A DNA stretch of 64,000 nucleotides from Streptomyces sp. 549. Lineage in GTDB: Bacteria; Actinomycetota; Actinomycetes; Streptomycetales; Streptomycetaceae. The DNA lies in the NCBI RefSeq assembly GCF_030124175.1, contig NZ_JASKMT010000024.1, positions 21,413 to 85,412 of the forward strand, given 5' to 3'. The position numbers were made by a program, and so were the translations under genes. A model generated the notes under the pieces. It saw nothing but the letters and a program-made list of their open reading frames with translations, did not search any database and was not told where the DNA came from. Position 1 is the stretch's first letter. Every line of letters starts with the position of its first letter. Below, one piece after another: positions 51,186-59,861 of the stretch.

Positions 51186-52805
51186 ATGACCACGGACGCA
51201 CCCGACGACTCGTTCCACGTCTTCGACACCACGCTGCGCGACGGCGCCCAGCGCGAGGGGATCAACCTCTCCGTGTCGGACAAGCTGACCATCGCGCGCC
51301 ACCTGGACGACTTCGGCGTGGGCTTCATCGAGGGGGGCTGGCCGGGCGCGAACCCGCGGGACACCGAGTTCTTCCAGCGCGCCAAGGCGGAGATCACCTT
51401 CCGCAACGCCCAGCTGGTGGCCTTCGGCGCCACCCGCCGGGCCGGGGTGCGGGCCGAGGACGACCCGCAGGTGCAGGCCCTCGCCGACTCCGGCGCCCCC
51501 GTGGTCACGCTGGTCGCCAAGTCGCACGACCGGCACGTGGAGCTGGCGCTGCGCACCACGCTGGAGGAGAACCTCGCGATGGTCCGTGACACCGTCGCCC
51601 ATCTGCGCGAGCGGGGACGCCGGGTCTTCGTCGACTGCGAGCACTTCTTCGACGGCTACCAGGCCAACCCCGCATACGCCAAGCAGGTCGTGCGCACCGC
51701 GCACGAGGCGGGCGCGGACGTCGTGGTGCTGTGCGACACCAACGGCGGCATGCTGCCCGCGCAGGTCCAGGCGGTGGTGCGGACGGTACTCGCCGACACC
51801 GGGGCCAGGCTCGGCATCCACGCCCAGGACGACACCGGCTGCGCCGTCGCCAACACGCTGGCCGCGGTCGACGCGGGCGCCACGCACGTCCAGTGCACCG
51901 CCAACGGCTACGGCGAGCGGGTGGGCAACGCCAACCTGTTCCCGGTGGTGGCGGCCCTCCAGCTGAAGTACGGCCGGACCGTGGTGCCCCCGGCCGCGCT
52001 GCCGGAGATGACCCGCATCTCGCACGCCATCGCCGAGGTCGTCAACCTCACTCCCTCCACCCACCAGCCGTACGTCGGCCTCTCCGCCTTCGCGCACAAG
52101 GCCGGACTGCACGCCTCGGCGATCAAGGTCGACCCCGACCTGTACCAGCACATCGACCCCGAGCAGGTCGGCAACTCCATGCGCATGCTCGTCTCCGACA
52201 TGGCCGGACGCGCCTCGGTGGAGCTGAAGGGCAAGGAACTCGGCTACGACCTGACCGGCGACCGGGACGCGGTCGGCCGCATCGTCGCCCGGGTGAAGGA
52301 GCAGGAACTCAAGGGCTACACCTACGAGGCCGCCGACGCCTCCTTCGAACTGCTGCTGCGCGACGAGGTGCACCGCGAGCCGGGCAGCGACGCCGACGCG
52401 CCGCGCTTCTACCGGCTGGAGTCGTGGCGGGCGATCGTCGAGGACCGCCCCGACGGCACCCACGCCAACGAGGCCACCGTGCGCCTGCGCGCCAAGGGCG
52501 AGCGGGTGGTGGCCACCGGCGAGGGCAACGGCCCCGTGCACGCGCTGGACCGCGCGCTGCGGGTGGCGCTGGAGCGGGTCTTCCCCGAGCTGGCCCGGCT
52601 GGAGCTGGTCGACTACAAGGTGCGCATCCTGGAGGGCAAGCACGGCACCGAGTCCACCACCCGGGTGCTGATCTCCACCAGCGACGGCACCTCGGAGTGG
52701 TCCACCGTCGGCGTCGCGGACAACGTCATCGCCGCGTCCTGGCAGGCGCTCGACGACGCCTACACCTACGGACTGCTGCGGGCCGGGCTGCGTCCCACCG
52801 AGTGA
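51186..52805 (+). CDS. cimA: citramalate synthase
   Basis: A 539-aa DRE-TIM metallolyase condensing acetyl-CoA with pyruvate to citramalate, a threonine-independent entry to isoleucine. The signature DTTLRDGAQREGINLSV, the metal histidines in GIHAQDDTGCAVAN, CTANGYGERVGNANL, and the C-terminal LeuA dimer/regulatory domain (ARLELVDYKVRILEGKHGTEST) are present. The DGAQREG core and overall length place it with CimA or the LeuA2-like group, not with true isopropylmalate synthase. ATG 51186 follows AGGAG at 51171-51175. It sits behind an attenuator. Confidence 0.88.
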   Translation: MTTDAPDDSFHVFDTTLRDGAQREGINLSVSDKLTIARHLDDFGVGFIEGGWPGANPRDTEFFQRAKAEITFRNAQLVAFGATRRAGVRAEDDPQVQALADSGAPVVTLVAKSHDRHVELALRTTLEENLAMVRDTVAHLRERGRRVFVDCEHFFDGYQANPAYAKQVVRTAHEAGADVVVLCDTNGGMLPAQVQAVVRTVLADTGARLGIHAQDDTGCAVANTLAAVDAGATHVQCTANGYGERVGNANLFPVVAALQLKYGRTVVPPAALPEMTRISHAIAEVVNLTPSTHQPYVGLSAFAHKAGLHASAIKVDPDLYQHIDPEQVGNSMRMLVSDMAGRASVELKGKELGYDLTGDRDAVGRIVARVKEQELKGYTYEAADASFELLLRDEVHREPGSDADAPRFYRLESWRAIVEDRPDGTHANEATVRLRAKGERVVATGEGNGPVHALDRALRVALERVFPELARLELVDYKVRILEGKHGTESTTRVLISTSDGTSEWSTVGVADNVIAASWQALDDAYTYGLLRAGLRPTE

Positions 52806-52843
52806 ACCGCGCGGCCCCTGCCGCCTGCACCGCCGTCCGCCGG

Positions 52844-53476
52844 TCAGGCGGCGGGGGCGGGCGGCAGGGCCAGCGACGCGTCGAAGTGGTCCCGCACATG
52901 GCCGAGCACCGCGGCCCGGTCCGTGCCCGGCAGGCCCACCACCAGGTGGGTGCCGAAGCCGTCCAGCAGCGCCCGGGTGCGGGTGGCGAACCGCTCGGCG
53001 TCCACGGCCCGGAACTCGCCGCGTGCCGCTCCCTCCACGAACAGCGCCACCAGGTCCCGGTGCCAGGCCAGTTCCAGCTCCAGCTGCCGGGCGCGGACCT
53101 CGTCGTCGGCGGACAGCGACCGGTTCCACACCTCCAGCCACAGCGCCCACGCCGGGTCGCGCGGCCCCTGTGGCAGGTACAGGTCGACCAGCGCGTCCAG
53201 CCGCTCGCGGACCGGCGTCCGCCGGGCCAGCGCTGCGCGGCGCTGCGCGCCGAGCCGCTCCTCGCTCCACTGGAGGGTCTGCAGCAGCAGCTCGTCCTTG
53301 GTCTTGAAGTAGTACAGCAGGTGGCCGCTGCTCATGCCGACCTCCCGGCCGAGGCCCGCCATGGTGAGGCGGTCCAGGCCGGAGTCGGCGATGGCCTCCA
53401 TCGCCGCCGCGAGCAGCCGCTCGCGCGGCTGGGCCGGCCGCCGGGCGCGCCCGCCCGCCCCGGTACGTGATGCCAC
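52844..53476 (-). CDS. TetR-family regulator
   Basis: A 210-aa repressor: RERLLAAAMEAIADSGLDRLTMAGLGREVGMSSGHLLYYFKTKDEL is the TetR helix-turn-helix, with a variable helical ligand domain after it. GTG 53476 follows GGAGGAG. It is last in the leftward cluster ureAB-ureC-agmatine deiminase-tetR, 47 bp after the deiminase, so it probably regulates nitrogen-release genes via the palindrome at 57107-57127; that link is inference. Confidence 0.9.
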   Translation of the reverse strand: MASRTGAGGRARRPAQPRERLLAAAMEAIADSGLDRLTMAGLGREVGMSSGHLLYYFKTKDELLLQTLQWSEERLGAQRRAALARRTPVRERLDALVDLYLPQGPRDPAWALWLEVWNRSLSADDEVRARQLELELAWHRDLVALFVEGAARGEFRAVDAERFATRTRALLDGFGTHLVVGLPGTDRAAVLGHVRDHFDASLALPPAPAA

Positions 53477-53523
53477 TGGCCGGCTCCTCCCCTTGCCCCG
53501 CGACTTTCTGCCCGCGACGGCCC

Positions 53524-54564
53524 TCAGGCCGCTGTGATCCTCGGCTGCTGCTGGGTGATGCAGTGGATGCCGCCACCCGCGGCGAAGATCGTACGCGCGT
53601 CGACCAGCGTCACCGTACGGTCGGGGAAGAGACGGCGGAAGATCCCGGCGTTGTGCTCGTCCATCCGGTCGCCGAACCCGCACAGCACGACGCCGCGGTT
53701 GCACAGGTAGTGGTTGACGTAGGACCAGTCCACCGGTTCGCCGTCGACCTCGGTCACCGTCGGCGCGGGCAGTTCGACGACCTCGATGGTCCGGCCCCGG
53801 GCGTCGGTGGCGGCCCGCAGCCGCTTCACCGTGTCCCGGCACACCTCGTGGTCGGGGTGCGCCGGATCGGGCTGCACGTGGGCGACGACCACACCGGGAC
53901 GGACGAACGCCGCGACGAGGTCCACATGGCCGCGGGTGCCGAAGGGGCCGTAGTCGGCGGTCAGGCCGCGCGGCAGCCAGATCGCCTTGCGGGTGCCGAG
54001 CCGACGGTGGATCTCGGCCTCGACCCGCTCGTGTGTCCAGCCCGGGTTGCGGCCCGGGTCGAGCTGGACCGTCTCGGTCAGCAGCACGGTGCCCTCGCCG
54101 TCGACGTGGATGCCGCCGCCCTCGTTGACCAGGTCCGAGCGGTGCGCCTCGGCTCCCGCCAGGGCGGCGACGGCGCCGCCGACACCCGCGTCCAGGCCCC
54201 AGCGGGCCCAGTCCTGCGCGCCCCAGCCGTTGAACGTCCAGTCCACGGCGGCGAGCCGCCCGCCGCCGGTGACGAAGGTCGGGCCGATGTCGCGCATCCA
54301 CGCGTCGTCCAGCGGGCGTTCGGCCACCTCGATGCCCGGGCCGAGCTGCCGCCGGGCGTGTGCGGCCTGCTCCGGGGAGGCCAGCACGGTGACCGGCTCG
54401 AAGCGGCGCACGGCTCGGGCCACCGACGCCCACGCCGCCTGCGCGTCGGCCAGTGACTCCGCGGAGTCGAAGGTCGGGTTCGGGCCCGGCCAGGCCATCC
54501 AGGTGCGGGTGTGCGGCGCCCACTCGGGCGGCATGTGGAAAGCGGTCGCGGCGGGTGCGGGCAT
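53524..54564 (-). CDS. agmatine deiminase family protein
   Basis: A 346-aa enzyme of the peptidyl-arginine-deiminase/agmatine deiminase fold, converting agmatine to N-carbamoylputrescine and ammonia. Motifs: MPPEWAPHTRTWMAWP, DDAWMRDIGPTFV, VDWTFNGWG, NEGGGIHVDGEGT, GHVDLVAAFV and the nucleophile Cys in GGGIHCITQQQP. All catalytic positions (Glu/Asp, His, Cys) are in place. ATG 54564 has GAGGA six bases before it; ATG 54591 is longer. Clustered with urease, consistent with arginine/agmatine nitrogen salvage. Confidence 0.92.
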   Translation of the reverse strand: MPAPAATAFHMPPEWAPHTRTWMAWPGPNPTFDSAESLADAQAAWASVARAVRRFEPVTVLASPEQAAHARRQLGPGIEVAERPLDDAWMRDIGPTFVTGGGRLAAVDWTFNGWGAQDWARWGLDAGVGGAVAALAGAEAHRSDLVNEGGGIHVDGEGTVLLTETVQLDPGRNPGWTHERVEAEIHRRLGTRKAIWLPRGLTADYGPFGTRGHVDLVAAFVRPGVVVAHVQPDPAHPDHEVCRDTVKRLRAATDARGRTIEVVELPAPTVTEVDGEPVDWSYVNHYLCNRGVVLCGFGDRMDEHNAGIFRRLFPDRTVTLVDARTIFAAGGGIHCITQQQPRITAA

Positions 54565-54668
54565 GCGGAGTCCTCGGGTGCGGACCGGCACGGGACGTGT
54601 CGGTGGTGGTGGGGGAGAGGGGCGGTGGTGTGGCTTCCGGACGCGGCCCTTCGGAGGGGGCGTGGCCG

Positions 54669-56369
54669 TCAGAGGAAGTACAGGCGGTTGAGCGAGACGC
54701 TGTCCGCCGGCCGGGAACGCAATGGACGGTCGTCGAGCGTGACCAGGCCGGTGCGGTCGTCCACGTCTACGTGGCCGGTGCGGGAGTTGTGCACCAGGTC
54801 CGCCGGGCCGATGCCGCGGGTGCCGCGCACCGCCACCCGGCGGCGCCGGGTGGGCAGCAGGTCACCGCCCTGCTCGGCGGCGGCCCGCGAGACGAAGGCC
54901 ACCGACAGTTCCGCCGGCGCGGCCCCGAACGCCCCGAACTGCGGTCCGAGCACCAGCGGTTCGCAGGTGTCGGTGGCGGCGTTGGGGTCACCGGTGACGC
55001 CGTACGCGGGGTAGCCGGACTTCAGCACCAGTTGCGGCTTCGCACCGAAGAAGGCCGGCTTCCACAGCACGACGTCGGCGAGCTTGCCCACCTCAAGGGA
55101 CCCCACCTCGTGCGCCAGGCCGTGGGCCAGCGCCGGGTTGAGCGTCAGCTTGGCGATGTAGCGCAGCACCCGCGCGTTGTCGTCGTCCGGGCCGTCGCCC
55201 TCCAGCGGGCCGCGTTCGGCCTTCAGCTTGCCCGCCATCTGGAAGGTGCGCCGGACGGTCTCCCCGGCCCGGCCCATGCCCTGCGCGTCGGAGGAGGTGA
55301 TGCCGATGGCGCCCAAGTCGTGCAGCACGTCCTCGGCGCCCATGGTGCCCGCGCGGATGCGGTCCCGGGCCATCGCGGCGTCACCGGGCAGGTCCGTCTT
55401 CAGGTCGTGGACGGAGACGATCATGCCGTAGTGCTCGGCGACGGCGTCCCGGCCGAACGGCAGCGTGGGATTGGTCGAGGAGCCGATCACGTTCGGCACG
55501 CCGGCCATCTTCAGCACGTTCGGCACGTGGCCGCCGCCGCAGCCCTCGATGTGGAAGGCGTGGATCGTGCGGCCGTCCAGCACCGCCAGGGTGTCCTCGA
55601 CGGCCAGCGACTCGTTGAGGCCGTCGCTGTGCAGGGCCACCTGCACGTCGTGCTCCTCCGCGGTCCGCAGCGCCGTGTCCAGGGCGCGCCGGTGGGCGCC
55701 CATGTCCTCGTGGACCTTGAAACCGCAGGCGCCGCCCTCGGCCAGCGCCTCCACCAGCGGAGCCGCGTCCGAGGACGAGCCGCGCCCCAGGAAGCCGATG
55801 TTGACCGGCCAGGCGTCGAAGGCGCCGAAGGTGTGCCGCAGCGCCCACGGCGAGTTGACGCCCACTCCCCACACGGGGCCGAACTCCTGGCCGATGACGG
55901 TGGTGACCCCCGAGGCCAGCGAGGCCTCCATGACCCGCGGCGACAGCAGGTGCACATGGGTGTCCACGGCACCGGCGGTGGCGATCAGCCCCTCGCCGGA
56001 GACGATGGTCGTGCCGGTGCCGACCACCACGTCCACCCCGTCCAGGGTGTCGGGGTTGCCCGCCCGGCCGACGGCGTGGATACGGCCCTCGCGGATCCCG
56101 ACGGACAGCTTGCGGATGCCCTGCACGGCGTCGATCACCAGCACGTTGCTGATGACCACGTCGCAGGTCTCGCGGACGGCAGCAGCCTTCAGGTGCAGCC
56201 CGTCGCGCGCGGTCTTGCCGAAGCCGGCCAGGAACTCGTCGCCGCGCCGCTGGGAGTCGGACTCCACCCGGACCACCAGGCCGCTGTCACCCAGCCGCAC
56301 CCGGTCGCCGGCCCGCGGGCCGTGCACGGCGGCGTAGTCACCGGCCGCCTGCTCGTGGGTACCGCTCAT
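54669..56369 (-). CDS. ureC: urease alpha subunit
   Basis: A 566-aa nickel amidohydrolase that splits urea. Nickel ligands are present: DTHVHL, the carbamylated K218 and its neighbour His in CGFKVHED, VALHSDGLNES, HIEGCGGGHVPN and the Asp in TSSDAQGMGR. The mobile-flap motif, normally MVCHHL, is here IVSVHDL: the catalytic-support histidine is kept but the flap cysteine is lost. The Arg after the flap (ARDRIRAG) is present. ATG 56369 overlaps the ureAB stop by 4 bp. No ureE, F, G or D accessory genes are nearby, so maturation relies on a distant cluster or the enzyme is specialised. Confidence 0.93.
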   Translation of the reverse strand: MSGTHEQAAGDYAAVHGPRAGDRVRLGDSGLVVRVESDSQRRGDEFLAGFGKTARDGLHLKAAAVRETCDVVISNVLVIDAVQGIRKLSVGIREGRIHAVGRAGNPDTLDGVDVVVGTGTTIVSGEGLIATAGAVDTHVHLLSPRVMEASLASGVTTVIGQEFGPVWGVGVNSPWALRHTFGAFDAWPVNIGFLGRGSSSDAAPLVEALAEGGACGFKVHEDMGAHRRALDTALRTAEEHDVQVALHSDGLNESLAVEDTLAVLDGRTIHAFHIEGCGGGHVPNVLKMAGVPNVIGSSTNPTLPFGRDAVAEHYGMIVSVHDLKTDLPGDAAMARDRIRAGTMGAEDVLHDLGAIGITSSDAQGMGRAGETVRRTFQMAGKLKAERGPLEGDGPDDDNARVLRYIAKLTLNPALAHGLAHEVGSLEVGKLADVVLWKPAFFGAKPQLVLKSGYPAYGVTGDPNAATDTCEPLVLGPQFGAFGAAPAELSVAFVSRAAAEQGGDLLPTRRRRVAVRGTRGIGPADLVHNSRTGHVDVDDRTGLVTLDDRPLRSRPADSVSLNRLYFL

Positions 56370-57052
56370 GGTGCCGCTCCTTCCGCTCCGAGATATCCGC
56401 AGGCCGCCGCCCTGCGCAGCGCCTCCTCCCTGGCCCCCGGCGCGTCCAGGGGGCCGTCCACCAGTCCGGCGAAACCGATCGCGATCCGGTCGCCGCCGAT
56501 CGGCACCAGCGGGGCCGCGACCTGCTCCCCGGGGCCGAACCGCAGCGAGGAGCCGGCCGGCACGCACAGCCGCATGCCGTAGGCGGCGGCCCGGTCGAAG
56601 CGCAGCCGGGGGTTGGCCTCGAAGAAGTGGAAGTGCGAGGTGACGCTGACCGGCACGGTCGCGGTGTTCAGCACGTCGAGCGTCAGGACCGGTTCCGGAG
56701 CGGGTGCGGACGGGCCCGGCAGAACAGCGCCTGGCCCGTCCGCGGCGGCCTCCGCGATCGGCTCGGGCACCACCGCGAGTCGCGAACCGTCGTCGAACAC
56801 CGCCTCCACGTGAACCTCGGTGACGATCTCGGCCACCCCGGGCAGTACGTCCTCCGGCCCGAGCACGGCACGGGCGGCACGGATCGCGTCGGCGAGCCGG
56901 AGCCCGTCGCGGGCCGCCTCGCACACGGTGTCGGCGATCAGCGCCGTCGCCTCGGGCACGTTGAGCAGCAGTCCGCGGGCCCGCCGGGCGCGGGCCAGTT
57001 CCGCGGCGCCGAACAGCAGCAACCGGTCGCGTTCGGTCGGTGTGAGCCGCAT
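56366..57052 (-). CDS. urease gamma-beta fusion subunit (UreAB)
   Basis: A 228-aa protein with UreA (about 1-100: MRLTPTERDRLLLFGAAELARARRARGL, then NVPEATALIADTVCEAARDG) fused to UreB (about 120-225: VTSHFHFFEANPRLRFDRAAAYGMRL, PAGSSLRFGPGEQ). The linker is a Pro/Ala-rich stretch. Gamma-beta fusions occur in some actinobacterial ureases. ATG 57052 follows GGAGGAGG. Overlaps ureC by 4 bp (ATGA). Confidence 0.93.
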   Translation of the reverse strand: MRLTPTERDRLLLFGAAELARARRARGLLLNVPEATALIADTVCEAARDGLRLADAIRAARAVLGPEDVLPGVAEIVTEVHVEAVFDDGSRLAVVPEPIAEAAADGPGAVLPGPSAPAPEPVLTLDVLNTATVPVSVTSHFHFFEANPRLRFDRAAAYGMRLCVPAGSSLRFGPGEQVAAPLVPIGGDRIAIGFAGLVDGPLDAPGAREEALRRAAACGYLGAEGAAP

Positions 57053-57507
57053 GCCGCACCTCCTCCAGGTCTCACCCGGCACGCCCGGTCGATCGCCGGC
57101 GTCCTGGTTTAGAGCACCACTCTAAACAATGATTCGGTAAGTCGGCAGTGTGCTGCGAGTGCAGAGTGGACGAGAACCCGGAAGGCCTCAGGTGATCGAG
57201 CGCCGTTCTATGACGGTGGGACCGGGGGAACCGGTGGGACAGGCGCTGGGGGGAGGGGTCGGGTGTGACGATCCGGTGGTGACAGCCGCAGTGGACGTCG
57301 CCCGTCCGGCCCGCGCTGGCCTCGGCTTATCGGGCGGCAGCGTGCTCCTGTAGGAGTTCGACAGTGCGTCACCCGGTGGTTCTGAGGAATCCCCTGCTCG
57401 ACACGTGCTGGGTGGGGTGGTTCTGTCCAGCGCAGCCATGAATCCCGGGCAGAGACTGTACGAATCTGACCACGGCGATGTGGGCGGGGGTTTCGTAGGG
57501 TCTATAC
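57053..57507. promoter_or_regulatory. divergent region ureAB / accB
   Basis: 455 bp without a supported gene; plus and minus frames here look like noise. It carries the palindrome GTTTAGAG-N5-CTCTAAAC (57107-57114 with 57120-57127), 55 bp upstream of ureAB, a good TetR-type operator candidate. At the right end TAGGGT (57496-57501) ends 6 nt before ATG 57508 of the carboxylase gene, a leaderless -10 box. Confidence 0.6.
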
Positions 57508-59091
57508 ATGACCGATCTGCCCCAGACCTCAGCCACGGCCACCGACGCACGCGGACGCACCGCCGAGCTGCACGCCATCCGTGAGGAAGTCCGGCGCGGT
57601 CCCAGCGAGCGCGCCACCGAGGCGCAGCACGCGAAGGGCAAGCTGACAGCGCGTGAGCGGATCGACCTGCTGCTGGACGAGGGCTCCTTCCGCGAGTTGG
57701 AGCCCCTTCGCCGGCATCGGGCGACGGGGTTCGGGCTGGAGGCACGGCGTCCGTACACCGACGGTGTGGTGACGGGGTGGGGGACGGTGCATGGGCGGAC
57801 GGTGTTCGTGTATGCGCATGATTTTCGGATCTTCGGGGGTGCGTTGGGGGAGGCGCATGCGGAGAAGATCCACAAGCTGATGGATCGGGCGATTGCGGCG
57901 GGTGCGCCGTTGGTGTCGCTGAACGATGGTGCGGGGGCGCGGATTCAGGAGGGGGTGTCGGCGCTTGCGGGGTATGGGGGGATCTTCCAGCGGAACACGC
58001 GGGCGTCGGGGGTGATTCCGCAGATCTCGGTGATGTTGGGGCCGTGTGCGGGCGGTGCGGCGTATTCGCCGGCGTTGACGGATTTCGTGTTCATGGTGCG
58101 GGAGACGTCGCAGATGTTCATCACGGGTCCTGATGTGGTGAAGGCGGTGACGGGGGAGGACATCTCGCAGAACGGGCTGGGTGGTGCGGATGTGCACGCC
58201 GGCACGTCGGGGGTGGCGCACTTCGCCTACGACGACGAGCAGACCTGTCTGGAGGAGGTCCGCTACCTGTTGTCCCTCCTCCCGCAGAACAACCGGGAGA
58301 ACCCGCCCACGGCCGCGACCGAGGACCCGGCCGACCGCCGTTCGGACTCGCTGCTCGAACTGGTCCCCGCCGACGGCAACCGGCCGTACGACATGCGCAA
58401 GGTCATCGAGGAGCTCGTCGACGACGGCGACTACCTGGAGATCCACGAGCGGTGGGCCACCAACATCCTTTGCGCGCTCTCCCGGCTGGACGGACAGGTG
58501 GTGGGCATCGTCGCCAACCAGCCGCAGTCCCTGGCCGGCGTGCTCGACATCGAAGCCTCCGAGAAGGCCGCACGTTTTGTCCAGATGTGCGATGCTTTCA
58601 ACATCCCCATCGTCACGCTGCTCGACGTGCCCGGGTTCCTGCCCGGCGTCGACCAGGAGCACGGCGGGATCATCCGGCACGGGGCGAAGCTGCTGTACGC
58701 GTACTGCAACGCCACCGTGCCGCGGATCTCAGTGGTACTTCGAAAGGCGTATGGCGGTGCGTACATCGTGATGGACTCCCAGTCCATTGGCGCGGACCTC
58801 ACCTACGCCTGGCCGACCAACGAGATCGCGGTGATGGGCGCCGAGGGCGCCGCCAACGTCATCTTCCGCAAGCAGATCGCGGCCGCCGACGACTCCGACG
58901 CCATGCGCAGCCGCATGGTCAAGGAGTACAAGGCCGAGCTGATGCACCCCTACTACGCCGCCGAGCGCGGCCTGGTCGACGACGTCATCGACCCGAGCGA
59001 GACGCGCGAGGTGCTCATCCGCTCGCTCGCGATGCTGCGCACGAAGCACGCGGACCTGCCGTCGCGCAAGCACGGCAACCCGCCCCAGTGA
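57508..59091 (+). CDS. accB: acyl-CoA carboxylase carboxyltransferase (beta) subunit
   Basis: A 527-aa biotin-dependent carboxyltransferase for acetyl- or propionyl-CoA. N- and C-domains carry KLTARERIDLLLDEGSF, DGAGARIQEGVSALAGYGGIFQRN, the oxyanion loop MLGPCAGGAAYSPALTDF, then DVPGFLPGVDQEHGGIIRHGAKLLYAY, RKAYGGAYIVMDS and WPTNEIAVMGAEGAANVIF. The trio with accE fits the S. coelicolor AccB or PccB enzymes, in which a biotinylated alpha chain is encoded elsewhere. Codon use changes sharply inside the gene (about 57700-58200): third positions are mostly G or T there, C elsewhere. Start ATG 57508 is leaderless. Confidence 0.93.
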   Translation: MTDLPQTSATATDARGRTAELHAIREEVRRGPSERATEAQHAKGKLTARERIDLLLDEGSFRELEPLRRHRATGFGLEARRPYTDGVVTGWGTVHGRTVFVYAHDFRIFGGALGEAHAEKIHKLMDRAIAAGAPLVSLNDGAGARIQEGVSALAGYGGIFQRNTRASGVIPQISVMLGPCAGGAAYSPALTDFVFMVRETSQMFITGPDVVKAVTGEDISQNGLGGADVHAGTSGVAHFAYDDEQTCLEEVRYLLSLLPQNNRENPPTAATEDPADRRSDSLLELVPADGNRPYDMRKVIEELVDDGDYLEIHERWATNILCALSRLDGQVVGIVANQPQSLAGVLDIEASEKAARFVQMCDAFNIPIVTLLDVPGFLPGVDQEHGGIIRHGAKLLYAYCNATVPRISVVLRKAYGGAYIVMDSQSIGADLTYAWPTNEIAVMGAEGAANVIFRKQIAAADDSDAMRSRMVKEYKAELMHPYYAAERGLVDDVIDPSETREVLIRSLAMLRTKHADLPSRKHGNPPQ

Positions 59092-59120
59092 CCTCTTGTA
59101 CCGAACAGATGGAGCCCGTT

Positions 59121-59333
59121 GTGAGTACCGCTGACACCACCAACCTGGTCCGGGTCGAGAAGGGCGAGGCCAGCGACGAGGAAGTGGCCGCGGTGACCGC
59201 GCTGCTGCTGGCCCGCGCCGCCTCCGCCCAGCACGGCGCCGGCCCGGCCGGCCGCCCGCGCCGCAGCACCGCCGGCTGGCGGCGCCTGGAGCGCACCCCC
59301 GGCTTCCGCGCCCCGCACAGCTGGCAGGGCTGA
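59121..59333 (+). CDS. accE: acyl-CoA carboxylase epsilon subunit
   Basis: A 70-aa small subunit that stabilises the carboxylase complex in Streptomyces. GTG 59121 has GGAG at 59111-59114; ATG 59109 is an alternative. It has the acidic start VRVEKGEASDEEVAAVTALLLARA and the conserved basic tail ending WRRLERTPGFRAPHSWQG. Follows the beta subunit by 29 bp, in an operon with it. Confidence 0.88.
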   Translation: MSTADTTNLVRVEKGEASDEEVAAVTALLLARAASAQHGAGPAGRPRRSTAGWRRLERTPGFRAPHSWQG

Positions 59334-59382
59334 CCCCGCCCTCAGGCGCCGGGCGCTGACTCCGCCCTCGGGTGCCGGGCGC
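59331..59382 (+). repeat. 26-bp direct repeat across the accE stop
   Basis: Two adjacent 26-bp copies (59331-59356 and 59357-59382) differ at three positions. The first contains the accE stop. Suggests local duplication. Confidence 0.7.
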
Positions 59383-59555
59383 ACCTGCCGCGCCGTCCGG
59401 CGGTGTCCACTGCCGCGCTCCTGCACGACTGTCGCGCTTCCGCACGCCCCTTGTTCGCCGCCGCAAGCCGGTGCACGCAGGTGCGGTCCGAAGCAGGCTC
59501 CGCACGCCGGGCCGGCCTCGCAGGGAGGCAGGCTCCACAGGCAGAGCAGGCCGCG

Positions 59556-59617
59556 CACCACAGCAGCCCCGCACATCTCGGAACCGACGGTTCCGGATGT
59601 GCGGGGCTGCTGTGGTG
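59556..59617 (+). terminator. long hairpin downstream of accE
   Basis: Arms 59556-59585 and 59589-59617 pair over 29 bp with a single bulged T and a 3-nt loop. The rest of 59334-59687 holds no supported gene. Confidence 0.75.
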
Positions 59618-59687
59618 TACGGAGACGCGGGCCGGGTGAGGTCCGCGTGCCGCCCGGGTGGTGGGGGCGGCGAACTCCTGACCGCCG

Positions 59688-59861
59688 TCAGCCGGCCACG
59701 GGGGCGTCCATCAGGACGGTGCGCCGCGGGTTGGCGGTGGCCGGGGGCAACTCGGCCGGGTGCTCGGCCTCCTCACGGGTCAGTTCGGCGGCATCGGTGA
59801 GATGCGCGAGCGTCGTGCGGTCCGGGTTGGCGGTGCTGCGCATGAGCAAAGTCGTCTTCAC
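59688..59861 (-). CDS. 57-aa protein with internal TANPxRTxL repeat
   Basis: GTG 59861 with GAGG about ten bases upstream (ATG 59843 is an alternative). The product has STANPDRTTL near the N-terminus and TANPRRTVLM near the C-terminus, separated by an acidic helix AHLTDAAELTREEAEH. The duplicated motif is unusual for so small a protein. It is oriented against accE, with the long hairpin between them. I do not recognise a family. Confidence 0.5.
   Translation of the reverse strand: MKTTLLMRSTANPDRTTLAHLTDAAELTREEAEHPAELPPATANPRRTVLMDAPVAG

Noticed and set aside
57150..57353. 67-aa plus frame upstream of the carboxylase gene
   Set aside because: No SD and no recognisable sequence; region better explained as control DNA.
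57529..58680. 383-aa minus frame antisense to the carboxyltransferase gene
   Set aside because: Its His/Arg-rich stretch mirrors the G-ending codons on the plus strand; no protein signature.
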